Assembly: GCA_022495995.1 (NCBI GenBank)
Contig: JAFEMH010000923.1
Location: 512,501 to 576,500 of the forward strand
From: Adenophora triphylla var. japonica
Lineage: Eukaryota; Streptophyta; Magnoliopsida; Asterales; Campanulaceae
Length of the DNA stretch: 64,000 nucleotides
Direction: 5' to 3'
How positions within the stretch are numbered: the first letter of the stretch is position 1; each line of letters starts with the position of its first letter. The notes below the pieces were generated by a model, which saw only the letters and a list, made by a program, of their open reading frames with translations, ran no database searches and had not been told where the DNA came from. A program made the position numbers and the translations under genes. Of the stretch, positions 44,956-55,852 are shown one piece after another.

Positions 44956-47126
44956 CATGTTTCAGATAGTAAATATTATGTGTATATAATTACTTCAAAA
45001 TTTGATGAAATTATGATTTTCTGCAGATAATAAATAAGCCCCAAATAAAATCCTGTGGGGGTGGGTTATGGTCAACAATGTGAAGCTGTCTTCTGAATGC
45101 AAGTCATATGAGAGACACTTTCTATTGCCTTGCAGACATAAAACATTGAAGGACACTTATGGTGAAGTCTTGTTTCTGAAAAACTCTCCTTTTCTTTTTT
45201 CACCAATCAAAAATTAGCTACACAAGTGGCCTAAGTATTTCATAGAACAATTTTATTGGTTTTGAATTTCATTATCTTTCTGCGATACTCAATTTCTATG
45301 GTAAGACTATGAATTAAGATTCAATATACTCCTTTGGACCTAATTAAGGCCATACAAAAAATCTGTGGAACGGATCGTATCAGTAGAATCGGACCAGACC
45401 AGTAAAAATCGGATCGAAAAAATATTATTGGTCTGGTTCTGATTCCAAATTTTTATGGAATCGATTATTTGGTCTGGTCCTAGTTTTGAAAAAAATATAT
45501 GTGGTCTTGGACCGGAACAGGATCGAATATATATATATATCCGGTCCTTGTTTTTTAAAATTTTGACAAAAATCAGACCAATCCGAACCGTGACCTAATT
45601 ATGATTTTACAAATTATAATCGTCTTCTTCGAGTGTTTTTATTATAATTATAAAACTGATAGTAAAATTGTTAATGGTTCTATTCAATCCTTTTCAAAAT
45701 GAATATCTATATTTAGTTTTTAAACAAAAGTCCACTGGGACGCGACGGATGTAAATAAAAATTGTTTTAAGTTATGGGGATCATTTCTTGCTTAAGAGCA
45801 AATAATTCGTGATGTTGAAAGAATGCTTCCCCTTTCTCATAATTTGAATTTTGATAGTGACTCTGTCTTGAAAAATACAATAATTGCACTTTTAAATAAT
45901 CTAAGTGCCCATATCGTCCAGGAATGAATAACAAATAAAACACATTTTTTTCTTTTTTTTTAAATATTATTGTTATTATTATTATTTGATAATTTACGTA
46001 GACCTTCAATATCAACCCATTCCGTATAACAAATAGTGACGCAAGCAAGTGGTCCTATTCCTATAACATAGGGTTGGTTACTGTTGCCATTATTATCGAC
46101 CTCTCTTTCCTCTCCTTCCTTTTTCTTTTCCCTTTTTAGGTTAGCCGTATAGCTAATTGTTTTTGTTTTTTTTTTTTATGATACAAAAAAATATTTTAAT
46201 AACCAAATCACATGACTAAATAAATTGACAAATCAATTTAGATATTATTAAAAACGAACTAATTAACCGAATTTACAAAAGTTCGTGAAATATTCAAACT
46301 TTTGTTGTTTGGCCAAAAAATATTTGGTTTTTCAAAAAAGTAGAAGTAAATAAGTACCACATCAATCTATTATACAAATAATATTTTTTGATACATCTTA
46401 AAATAAATAAATAATTTGATCTGGTAGTTCTTTTTGCACAAATTGTATGTCCCGAAATTCATGTTAAATATAATGACCTGAAAGTTTTCCTGCAAAAGTT
46501 TAAAATTATGATACAACATCACTAAAATCATGCAATATTATATTCACTTATATGTGAAAATAATAATGCATGCAGTATTATAAAAATAATACAATATATG
46601 GAGGAATTTTTCGAATATTATGATATTTTTGAACCATGTGGCCTCACATGACTGATTTCGTTAAATAAAATCTAATCAAAGGTAAATGGTTTTTTTTTTA
46701 GGAATTAATTTGTAATATTTTCTATAAACTATGTGCTGATGACATTTTACATTAATTAATTTATAGTCTTTATAATATATGTTAACAACGTTAACATATT
46801 GGTTGAAAAAATTTAATAAACATTAGTCATGTGACTAAATTTCAAATTTTTAGCAAATTTATTAAAAGTGAGTACATTTTGAAAATTGTAAAAGTTTAGT
46901 GAGAACATTTAAAAAAATATTAGTTTAATGAGAATTTTTTGAAAGGAGCTAAAGTTTAGTGACTAAAATATAATCTTTGCCCATATTTGAAGTAAAAAAT
47001 AATTTTGTTTTTAGAGGCAATAAAGATACTAATGCAATTGTTATTACAAAGTTAGAAAAAGAAGTAACAATTTCTTTCAAAAAAAGAAAAATAAATAACA
47101 ATTTCATTTAATCTGAAAAATAATGA
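44956..47126. other. AT-rich intergenic region between MYB3R and the epimerase gene
   Basis: No gene is seen. At about 45370-45600 a repeat-like stretch has several copies, in both orientations, of a GGTCTGGTCC/GGACCAGACC motif with an (AT)n run, probably an old transposon fragment. The rest is featureless AT-rich DNA. Confidence 0.45.
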
Positions 47127-47134
47127 CGTTGGAG

Positions 47135-47405
47135 GAGCAGTGGCGAAGCTAGAAATTTTTTATAAGGGATCAAGATATATTTTTTTATAACGATTATAAT
47201 TGAGATATCCCATTTTTTTGTACTAGGAAGTCTAAATAATAATTTAGTGTAATTTTTTCTTAAAATTAAAGGGCATAAAATGTATATTTTCATCATTTTT
47301 AATAATAAAATATTATTTTTTAAAATTTAAAATAATAAAAATTGAAACGTTCCAAATTTAAAGGTCGAGCGACCCCGTAGCTTCAACAACGGGGCTTGGC
47401 CACTG
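47135..47405. mobile_element. hAT-type MITE with perfect 8-bp duplication
   Basis: 271 bp with ends GAGCAGTGGCGAAGC and GGCTTGGCCACTG, flanked by CGTTGGAG on both sides (47127-47134, 47406-47413). The 8-bp duplication and CAGTGGC terminus are hAT features. It lies in the epimerase promoter region. Confidence 0.85.
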
Positions 47406-47534
47406 CGTTGGAGTGACGTGTAGAATAAGTGAGACAATGCTCAAGCGATAAAATAAAATATTCACATTAAATATCAACACGTCAGCAGATTAAGCTGATA
47501 ATACTTGCTTTATTAAAGTTTACTTATCCATTTT

Positions 47535-47538
47535 CTCG

Positions 47539-47589
<51 letters not shown>
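47535..47589. repeat. Compound microsatellite (CT)n(CA)n
   Basis: About 55 bp immediately upstream of the epimerase leader; a TATA-like TATAAAA follows at 47639-47645. The same compound type recurs inside intron 7 of the gene (50136-50191). Confidence 0.9.
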
Positions 47590-47590
<1 letters not shown>

Positions 47591-47638
47591 GTAAAGAGAA
47601 TCCCTCTTCTCCGTAACAAACACCGAAGGTGATCACAC

Positions 47639-47645
47639 TATAAAA
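47639..47645 (+). promoter_or_regulatory. Candidate TATA box of the epimerase gene
   Basis: TATAAAA, 111 bp before the start codon, which would leave a leader of about 80 bp. The position is plausible but unproven. Confidence 0.4.
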
Positions 47646-47755
47646 CGAACTCCCTTTATTTGCTCAAACCAATTTCTATATTCTCTCCTCTCCAACCGTA
47701 TCAAATTTACGTAAGCAAATCAACTTCTCTTTCTCCCCATTTTCTACTCTCTGCT

Positions 47756-50132
47756 ATGGGTTCGTCGGAGCAGAAATCGATTCTAGTCACCGGCGGCGCC
47801 GGATTCATCGGCACTCACACTGTCGTTCAGCTTCTCCATCAAGGATTTAGGGTTTTCATCATCGATAATCTCGACAATGCTGTTGAAGACGCCGTTCATA
47901 GAGTTAGAGACCTCGTCGGTCCGGAGCTCTCTCTCAATCTCGAATTCTATCTGGTACTACTACTAACTTCTTTTTTTAAGTAACTCTAATTCTAGCTTCA
48001 CTTTTTTTTTCTCGAGAAAATTCAAGTGATGTAATAACAGTGAACACCTTTCCAGCAATAGTTTGAATCGAGTTATGAATTAATGTATTTGAATTGAGGT
48101 TATTAGTACGGTGACTGCCAGGGCGGATCCAGAATTTTGGAACCGCGTGTGCTTGGTATTTAAAAAATATTGTAAACAATAATAACAGTGAAAAATAACT
48201 TCATATATATAAAAAAAAAAAAAGGTTAAAGTTACATATAGTCGGTGACTTAGGTAAAAAAAAAAAATCAAAATTTTGAGGTAGGTTGGAGTCCACGTCA
48301 ATTACATACTAGATCCGCCCCTACTGACTGCAATAATTTGAATCGCGTTATGAATTAATGTCTATATTTGTTTTTATGTTCTTCATTTCGGAAATCGATG
48401 TTTAACTTACAAATTTCATGATTACCTTTTCCGTTGTGTGTTTAAGTTATTGTTTGTTTAATATCATCAGCAACCAGATGCATGTATAAGGTATCATTAT
48501 AGCTTGTTTGGTGCTAACTTTGCAGTTGTTTTCTCTATGCAGGGTGATATCAGGAAAAAGGAGGATTTGGAGAAGTTATTTTCTCAAACTAAGTATGAGC
48601 AATTCACAAGTTACTTTTGTATTTGTGATTTCAAACTCTTTTGTCGAATAAAATTTTCATGTGTCTCTTCAATTGGATCTCCGTTCATCTTTAGACTTTA
48701 ATCATATTCTCAATTGATTCTTATAGATATTTATTTGATATTTTGTTGTTTGTTTTATAACTGAAACCTGATTAGATTTGAAGCTGTAATCCATTTTGCT
48801 GGGCTTAAAGCTGTCGGTGAGAGTGTGACCTATCCTTTCCGATATTTTGATAACAACTTGATTGGATCTATCACTTTATACCAGATCATGGCCAAATACA
48901 ATTGTAAGAAGGTATGTCTTGAAATATTTCTTTTGTTTTGATATGATTTTTAATTTCTAACAACTACTCCAATAAAAACATTCATCTCATAAAGAAGGAT
49001 AACTTTAGTTGTTTCAGTAGAGGTACCTCAATTACTCGAATTTATTGCACCAATTTTGACGCTTAAGGCTCACCATCACTAACTGAAATTTAGTGTTCCA
49101 CATATATTAATACATGACTTCAGCTGTCTTCTGCAGTAATTAAACAACCAGATATATACTTAATTTTATTTTAGTTATGTTAGCTTCCATTTGTTCCAGT
49201 ATTAACAGAGTAACTGAGCAAGTTATCTGCCTTTGAGTTCTGCATTTCATGTCTGATGTTGTTTGACCAGTAAATCTGATTTCTGGCATATAGTTGGTCT
49301 TCTCGTCGTCTGCAACTGTATATGGACAGCCTGAAAAAATTCCATGTGTTGAGGATTTTGAATTGAAGGCAATGAATCCTTATGGGCGCACCAAGGTATC
49401 AGCTCTACTGCCCTTATTATTGTTTGATTATTACTAAAGAGCTTTCATGATTTTCCATTTTGCCAATAAAGTTCACTTAGAAATGTATTCATCTTTCTGT
49501 TTGATCAGCTCTTCCTTGAAGAAATTGCTCGGGATATTCAGAAGGCTGATACAGAATGGAGAATTATTTTGCTCAGGTACTTTAATCCTGTTGGAGCTCA
49601 TGAGAGTGGAAAACTTGGTGAAGATCCAAAGGGCATACCAAACAATCTTATGCCTTATATACAACAAGTTGCTGTTGGAAGACTGTCTGAATTGAATGTA
49701 TTCGGTCATGATTATCCAACACCAGATGGTACTGCGGTATGTAGACCAAAGAAAGAATAAGGGCTTCTTAACTCTTAATTGATCATGAACATTGTCATTT
49801 CTCTTTTATATTCCATCTTTATGCCCTGTTCACACATGTTTATTACGCACAATTGCTGGAAATGAATAGATATTTTGACTTGCATTTGAAATTGATAACA
49901 GATTAGAGACTACATCCATGTTATGGATTTGGCAGATGGTCACGTTGCTGCCCTAAAAAAGCTTTTGACAAAAGATGATATAGGTGATTAACATTTCTCC
50001 CCCCACAATGTTATAAGCATTTCCAGACTCTAATAAACATCTTCCGTTAAGGTTGTTTTGCCTGCAACTTGGGAACTGGCCGAGGAACATCTGTGCTTGA
50101 AATGGTTGCTGCTTTTGAGAAGGCATCCGGAA

Positions 50133-50191
<59 letters not shown>

Positions 50192-51414
50192 GAGCACAAG
50201 GGTCTGATAGTTAGCTTATATGTCTGGGTGAGCTAATGTAGACCTATATCCCTCAGAAAATACCTATCAAGCTATGTCCAAGGAGAGCGGGAGATGCCAC
50301 AGCTGTTTATGCATCAACAGATAAAGCTGAAAAAGAGCTTGGCTGGAAGTAAGTTCTTTAACTTTTTTCATAAACAGCAGCATAAACGTGTTGATACTTT
50401 TTGAATGCAACATAAAAGATACCCAGCTGATGCAACACATATGTTAAACTTTGGTATCTCGTAATTCTTCAATCACTTACTGATAATAAGCTAGTTCCTT
50501 AATAGACAATAGCATACAGGGTTATAGCACCTCTAGGAGTTTTCGTGTCTTATTTTCATTTTGTCTATATATGAGTTTCATTTTATTCCCCAACATTGTA
50601 TTGCTGACTTGATTTTCTGGAGATTGAAATTAGGAATGGTTGGGGGTATATGCCAAGCATGTTGATTCCCTCAAAATTGATAGATATGAACAGCTTGTTC
50701 TGCTTCAGCATATTGGCGACTCCTTCCACTTATTGGAATTTCTATAACTCTCTCCCAGAATAAAAGAAAAAAGTTTTGCATTTGACAAGTCAAACTTCAT
50801 AAGCACATCTTTTTAACATTTCGTCAATTTCCCTCTCATTCTTTTTCATGACATTGCTTTCCTAAACATTTCCTCAAGATACCAACTACTCCCTCCGTCC
50901 CTAAATGAATGTCAAAAAACAAAAAAAGTTTCAATGATCATTTGAAAAAAAAAATCGATATTTATTAGGGACAAAGGGAGTCTAATGATTATGAAGTAAG
51001 ATACCAACTATTATTAAAGCTTGTTGGTAAGATCGTGCAAGTCTATTTCCAAATTATGAAGTATGACTTTTCCTAGGACGAACAAATGGAGAACTCTGGA
51101 CTCTTTTTCTTTTTCTCGGGTACTCCTTGTTTTTCTTTGTTGATACTTTCTAAGAGCTAAATCTAAAGCAATCTATAAATCGGAGTAAGAAAAACAATTA
51201 AAGGGCTTTAAGATTTATGTTTTCCAAGTTTTGGGGTTTTGCCAATAACATTATACCTCTGTTTTACTAACTTAATATTTAGAACTAATAATGTGAGGGT
51301 GTTTTCAGGGCAAAGTACGGCATTAACGAGATGTGCAGGGACCAGTGGAAGTGGGCTAGCCAGAATCCTTGGGGTTACGTTACCCCCACAGCTCCCGCCC
51401 AATCCTTAAAATGA
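47756..51414 (+). CDS. UGE: UDP-glucose 4-epimerase
   Basis: Nine coding exons: 47756-47953, 48543-48592, 48776-48911, 49294-49395, 49509-49736, 49902-49983, 50052-50134, 50257-50348 and 51309-51414. They join in phase to 358 residues, the normal size for plant UGE. It is an NAD-dependent short-chain dehydrogenase/reductase that interconverts UDP-glucose and UDP-galactose in the cytosol, feeding cell-wall polymers and galactolipids. Seen: the Rossmann motif TGGAGFIG (12-19), [11 protein letters not shown], the catalytic serine region SSSATVYG (Ser134 likely) and YxxxK in NPYGRTK (Tyr158, Lys162), then [24 protein letters not shown] and [12 protein letters not shown]. All introns are GT-AG. 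A hAT-type MITE sits in intron 1 and a Stowaway-like one in intron 8. No transit peptide. Confidence 0.95.
48119..48323. mobile_element. hAT-type MITE in UGE intron 1
   Basis: 205 bp with ends CAGGGCGGATCCAG and CTAGATCCGCCCCTA, flanked by GTGACTGC and CTGACTGC (48111-48118, 48324-48331; 7 of 8 match). The flanks also share a longer direct repeat (about 48054-48084 and 48330-48361), so a segmental duplication is involved too. Confidence 0.78.
50136..50191. repeat. Compound microsatellite (CT)n(CA)n in UGE intron 7
   Basis: About 19 CT units followed by about 8 CA units, beginning 2 bp after the splice donor at 50135. The donor is GTCTCT, so the repeat overlaps the donor consensus. Confidence 0.9.
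50889..50981. mobile_element. Small Stowaway-like MITE in UGE intron 8
   Basis: 93 bp, termini CTCCCTCCGTCCC and GGGACAAAGGGAG; left TA present, right flank altered. Confidence 0.75.
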
Positions 51415-51853
51415 ACCATCTACCATACTCTTTCATGCGAAGAAGACGACCATACTTTCTTTGTCTTTCTAGCTACGTACGGAGTAACTATATCCTCTTT
51501 TACGTAAATGAGGTCTGATAATTGTCATGCAAAGCATGTCAATATGGTGAAAAAAAAAAACAAAAAAACTTGGTTAATTAGGGTTTAAACCTTTAAGTGA
51601 AGACTACCAAACTTATTATGTAATGGCCATAAAATGTTTATAGGGTTACAGCTAGCTTCTTTGTATTTCTGTTGCATTATTTCAATTAAGGTATCCCTTT
51701 CTAGACCCCAATACAGGAAATCGGTAGGAATAATTGGAAGTGGCATCTGTCGGTTGACTACTTAAGTCATCCTTATCTTTGCCTATCTTTGCCTACCAAG
51801 TTGCCTTGTACACGCCTAAGTCATCCTTATCTTTGCCTACCAAGTTGCTTGTA

Positions 51854-52013
51854 CTCCCTGTCCCACCCGAAAGTTCTAATTTCCAAAAAGGTGTCCACTC
51901 GAATGTTCAAAATTTCAAAATGTAAAGTTGTTACAATCATAACACATCACCTTTTTCACTTTTTCTTTAATTCTTGAACCTAATCATTTTTTAAACGGGT
52001 GGGACGGAGGGAG
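51854..52013. mobile_element. Stowaway-type MITE, 160 bp
   Basis: Termini CTCCCTGTCCCACCC and GGGTGGGACGGAGGGAG, TA on both sides (51852-51853, 52014-52015). Confidence 0.88.
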
Positions 52014-52272
52014 TATTGTCGTTCATATAATTGTGAGTAGGACCACAGAAGCTAATGATCCAGTAAAGAATGGTGGGTGGTCGGGTTTGCCAAGGAAATA
52101 TTTAGATTTTTTGTTTTCTCAAATTTTGGCGTGGTGAAAGGTTATTACCTTCACAAGCATTTGCTCATTAACAACAAGAAGGGGACTGAAAGCAAATGCT
52201 AGTTCTATCTACTCTTTTCAGTTCAGACTTGATATTGCAGGAAGACCTGAGAAACAAGACAACTACTTACTA

Positions 52273-52394
52273 CTCCCTCCCTCCCAAAATGAAAAATGAA
52301 AAATGAATGTGTGCAAAATTTTCAAAATTGCTCTTGATTAATTAATTAAGAGCAAAATTGTAATGTTTTTTGACATTTATTTTGAGAAAGATGT
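52273..52394. mobile_element. Decayed Stowaway-like MITE
   Basis: Left end CTCCCTCCCTCCC after TA; right end strongly altered (AGAAAGATG). The CTCTTGATTAATTAATTAAGAGC palindrome marks its centre. Confidence 0.65.
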
Positions 52395-52425
52395 AATACT
52401 CACTTTATTTCAAATAAATACTATA

Positions 52426-52706
52426 CTCCCTCCGTCCCACATTACCTTACTCGTTTAATGTTGAGAACGGAAAATAAGGAGTAAATATATATAATGTTAT
52501 TAAAGAAGGAGTTGTGAGTGGGTAGGAGAGAGAAAGTGGGGTAGAGAATAATAAGTGGATAGTTGTTGTGAATATGACAAGTGAGCCCCATAAATAAAGA
52601 AGTATTAAAAAAATTCCTTTTTAGTTAGGAAAGTGGGACTTTAAAGTGGGACGCTCAAAATAGCTCAAAATAGCAAAATGGGTAAGGTTTTATGGGACAG
52701 AGAGAG
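52426..52706. mobile_element. Stowaway-type MITE, 281 bp
   Basis: Termini CTCCCTCCGTCCCACATTACC and GGGACAGAGAGAG, TA on both sides (52424-52425, 52707-52708). Confidence 0.85.
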
Positions 52707-52980
52707 TATTCATTTTGTACGGAGGACAAAAATGAACATTCGTTTTTGGGACGGAGCCAATAAGTACTGATTCCTATTTAGATCATAAGGACATATATAT
52801 ATAATTTGTTTTCAACTATTCCTTATAAATTGAGAACATACCTCGTTTTTCAACAAATATGCTTCCAAAATGCCACTCAATATAACAAGCTTCAAGAGAC
52901 CTCTCCAAAGAAAGGATGACGAAACTACAGAAACAGAGAGGTAAATAAAAGAGGAACAAGACTACGTAGTATGTAACTCC

Positions 52981-53222
52981 ATGTCTACCGTTTCGCTAGT
53001 TGTGGCTTATATAGTCCGGCACAAAACCCGTGTTAGGACATTTTCTTTCTCCGTAGCTTCTACACATTGGAGTTATAGGCCTGCTATTCATCTTCCCAGT
53101 ATCTTCCTTCCGTCCATGGCTCTTTTCTTCTCCTTTGCTTCTGCTCTTGCACTCGCTGCTACATCACCTGAAAGGAAGGCAGGTAAACCAGATCTTAGAT
53201 TCCATGAATATCAAGAACTAAT
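52981..53222 (+). CDS. Candidate short exon or gene fragment, unknown
   Basis: An open frame beginning MSTVSLVVAYIVRH and reading through a serine/alanine-rich hydrophobic stretch (ALFFSFASALALAATSP) to KPDLRFHEYQEL. It ends at a good donor sequence, GTAAGC at 53223. No downstream exon of a known family was found before the minus-strand helicase gene, and I recognise no domain. It may be a gene fragment, an organelle-targeted micro-gene or chance. Confidence 0.25.
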
Positions 53223-53313
53223 GTAAGCATATCTGCAAGAGGAAATTGAAAGATTTTTGCTTCTTTCTTGCCTTTTCATGTTTTGGTTGAATACATTTAT
53301 TTCCTTGTATCAT

Positions 53314-53472
53314 GCTTAAAGAATGGAGAGCAAATATTTCCAACTCCTTTTCTATTTTGAGTTCACCCCCTTCATGCTTTAAAAGATTGTGATGTACAGC
53401 AGATTAAAGCATGAGAGGGGGTGAACTCAATAGAATGACGGGTGGAAATATTAGCTCTCTAAGGAATGCTTA
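53314..53472. repeat. Hairpin with about 65-nt arms
   Basis: Arms at about 53314-53382 and 53404-53472 pair over most positions (GAGTTCACCCCCTTCATGC against GCATGAGAGGGGGTGAACTC) with a 21-nt loop and a few bulges. The shape is compatible with a young MIRNA-like locus or a short foldback element. Confidence 0.8.
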
Positions 53473-53648
53473 ACTAACAAAAATGCACAACCAACACCGA
53501 CAAAATCTTCAGATTTATTAAGGTAGTGGATGCACAGATAAACCTTTGAGTGAAGTAAAATCACCTTAGGAACTGATCTCCAAGTAGTCAATGCTAAAGA
53601 TCACTTCTTAAGAGCGCAGAGTCCAACACAGATTACGCTCGAGAATAG

Positions 53649-53864
53649 TATTCATCAAATCCCACTATGCACCCCAGATTGAAAAGTGGATTTGTTTGGT
53701 ACTTAAATTTTGAAATTGTCCCACTTTGCCCCTACATGACTTGGTCGGGGGTAAAAATGGGATGATTTGGAAAGTGCTAGGGGTAAAGTGGGACGATTTG
53801 GAAATTAAAGTACCAAACAGACCCAATTTTCAAACTGGGGTGCAAAGAGAGATTTGGTGGATAC
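53649..53864. mobile_element. Foldback MITE with long imperfect inverted repeats
   Basis: Two approximately 85-bp arms (starting TATTCATCAAATCCCACTAT on the left; the complement on the right reads TATCCACCAAATCTC) with a short loop at about 53745-53770. It belongs to no family I can name, and the target duplication is unclear. Confidence 0.75.
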
Positions 53865-54138
53865 TTTGGGGGGATATTTGGGGGAATAAATGTAATTTGG
53901 CCTCGGGAATATCATCTATGAACAAATGCCGCAGCCAGATAGAATTCAAGGGAATCTCAGCTTGATAAACTCCAGGAAAAAGCATAAAGTCGATAAAGGA
54001 AATTTGTAACCAGTAAGACCTTGTTATTAAATTTTCAACCTAAGTTTCTGTTCATTGAACCAGCTAAACACCCTACTAACAGAGTGAACAAATTATCTGG
54101 ATTATTTCACTCTTTATCAAATTCAATAAATCAAAAGT

Positions 54139-55836
54139 TTACCTCTTGGAATCGGATTTCTTTTCTTCCTCAATAACAAGTTTACCATCCACAAAGTCAC
54201 AACACTGAATAGAGATCCCAAGCTGTTTCTGCAACTTCTTCACAACGAACACTTCTGACTCCTCACATATGGTGACAACCGAACCTTTCCTTCCAAGCCG
54301 ACCCGTTCGTCCAGCTCGATGCGCATAGTGAACTGAGTCCGTGGGCAAACCAATATTAACCACAAGATCGCATTCTGCCACATCCAAACCCCTAGCTGAA
54401 AGCTCATTCGTTACTAGAACTCTCACCTCCCCATTCTTAAATTTCTTCAAAACCGTCGATCTTCCGAGCTTGCCTAGCTCTCCATGTAGCTCAGCAGCAT
54501 TCATCCCACGAGCCTCAAGCTTGTAAACAGCATCTTTTAGTTGCTTAGTTTGATTCATAAAAGCTATAACAGACTTGGCTTCAAGGGCATAAACACATCT
54601 TCTTAACATATCGACCTTGTGTTGTATCCTTGTAATGCAATAGTAGTGTTTCAATGCTGGTGGTAGGCTACCAACGGCAGCCTGAGTCTGTTCGATTGTG
54701 ATTGAGCTTGAACGAGAAGAAGCTCCTGACAAGTTAATAGGGGTAGAGGGAGCAACAGATTCAAGGGGGACAACTTTTTTGGCTTGGACAAGAAGAGGGT
54801 CTTTCCCCCAGCTCCTTGCTGCCCTGATAACTGAGAATGGAACTGTTGCCGACACCATGATAGTTTGCCGATGAGCAAGCCAAGCAAGAGAGCTACTAGA
54901 ACTGAGTGGAGCGGGAACATATTTCCTTCCTACGTGCTCCACAATACGATGCATGTCTTCACGGAAATTGAATGAAAGTAACATGTCAACTTCATCCAAG
55001 ACCAAGTAACGGCAGCCGTGGGTATGAAGCTTTCCAGCTGCACTAATCTCAGCAATTCTCCCGGGTGTCCCGACTACAATGACTGGCTTATTTTTCTTAA
55101 GAGCTTCTTCCTGCCTTGCTCTATTAGCACCCCCTACAAGCTGTTGAACAAGTCTCTTGTTTGCGGGTCCTAATAACTTCTCAATCTCCCTCACAATCTG
55201 CATTGCCAGCTCTCTAGAGGGAGCCACAATTACCGCTTCTATATCTACTTTCTTCTTACCTTCGCCACCAGTTACAGGTTCCTTTGACAGCGGGCCCACT
55301 TCAGAGAGTATGGGAAGGACATATGCCAATGTTTTTCCTGAGCCTGTATATGACTGAACCACGACATCATGATTCTTGAGGATTGTTGGAATGGCTGCAG
55401 ATTGAACATCAGTTGGAACTGTGAAACCTTCCCTTGCCAGACTCTGTATCAGTAACGAAGGGAGACCAAGCTCAGAAAATGACTTTGCAGAAAAAGGAGC
55501 AGCTTCTATTTCAAGAGGCTTTTCTGCCACAACAGCCTTTACTCGAGTGTTTTTAGTTGCCTTTGCTTTTATTTTGAAGCTTTCACCTGTAGAAACCACT
55601 TGTTGATGCTTATTTCCCTGAACCTTTGTCAGTGCCTGACGTTTGCTGTTAAACCCAATGGATTTTAATGTTATGGGCCCATTTTCACTATGAAGCTGAT
55701 TCAGCAAAGGACCACTGCTGTGGTATGGAACTGTCCTTGAAATCTTTGGAAATCTGTTTAGAGGTAAAGAATCTCCAACAAGAAAGAGCAACCGAGTTGC
55801 CACTAAAGATGTCATCACCCTAGAGCTCGCCACCAA
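54139..55836 (-). CDS. RH47: DEAD-box ATP-dependent RNA helicase, RH47/ISE1-like, mitochondrial
   Basis: A 565-residue uninterrupted frame. The core motifs are in order: Q motif ending VPTDVQSAAIP (139-150), motif I YTGSGKT (163-169), Ia APSREL (205-210), Ib TPGR (257-260), motif II DEVD (281-284) where most relatives have DEAD, III SAT (329-331), V LVTNELSARGLDV (474-486) and VI HRAGRTGR (506-513). The first 60 or so residues are rich in R, S and L and poor in acidic residues, like a mitochondrial presequence. Overall wording and size fit Arabidopsis RH47 (ISE1), needed for mitochondrial RNA processing, embryo development and plasmodesmatal regulation; this assignment is from memory of the family, without alignment. 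The coding region has no intron, but a leader intron upstream is likely. Confidence 0.85.
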   Translation of the reverse strand: MVASSRVMTSLVATRLLFLVGDSLPLNRFPKISRTVPYHSSGPLLNQLHSENGPITLKSIGFNSKRQALTKVQGNKHQQVVSTGESFKIKAKATKNTRVKAVVAEKPLEIEAAPFSAKSFSELGLPSLLIQSLAREGFTVPTDVQSAAIPTILKNHDVVVQSYTGSGKTLAYVLPILSEVGPLSKEPVTGGEGKKKVDIEAVIVAPSRELAMQIVREIEKLLGPANKRLVQQLVGGANRARQEEALKKNKPVIVVGTPGRIAEISAAGKLHTHGCRYLVLDEVDMLLSFNFREDMHRIVEHVGRKYVPAPLSSSSSLAWLAHRQTIMVSATVPFSVIRAARSWGKDPLLVQAKKVVPLESVAPSTPINLSGASSRSSSITIEQTQAAVGSLPPALKHYYCITRIQHKVDMLRRCVYALEAKSVIAFMNQTKQLKDAVYKLEARGMNAAELHGELGKLGRSTVLKKFKNGEVRVLVTNELSARGLDVAECDLVVNIGLPTDSVHYAHRAGRTGRLGRKGSVVTICEESEVFVVKKLQKQLGISIQCCDFVDGKLVIEEEKKSDSKR

Positions 55837-55852
55837 TTAGAAATTCTGAAAT

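Larger units (their letters stand above)
51415..54138. other. Intergenic region between UGE and the helicase gene, MITE-rich
   Basis: Holds the MITEs listed separately, a hairpin at 53314-53472 and a foldback MITE at 53649-53864. Only one short candidate exon (52981-53222) is visible; otherwise no gene. Confidence 0.6.
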
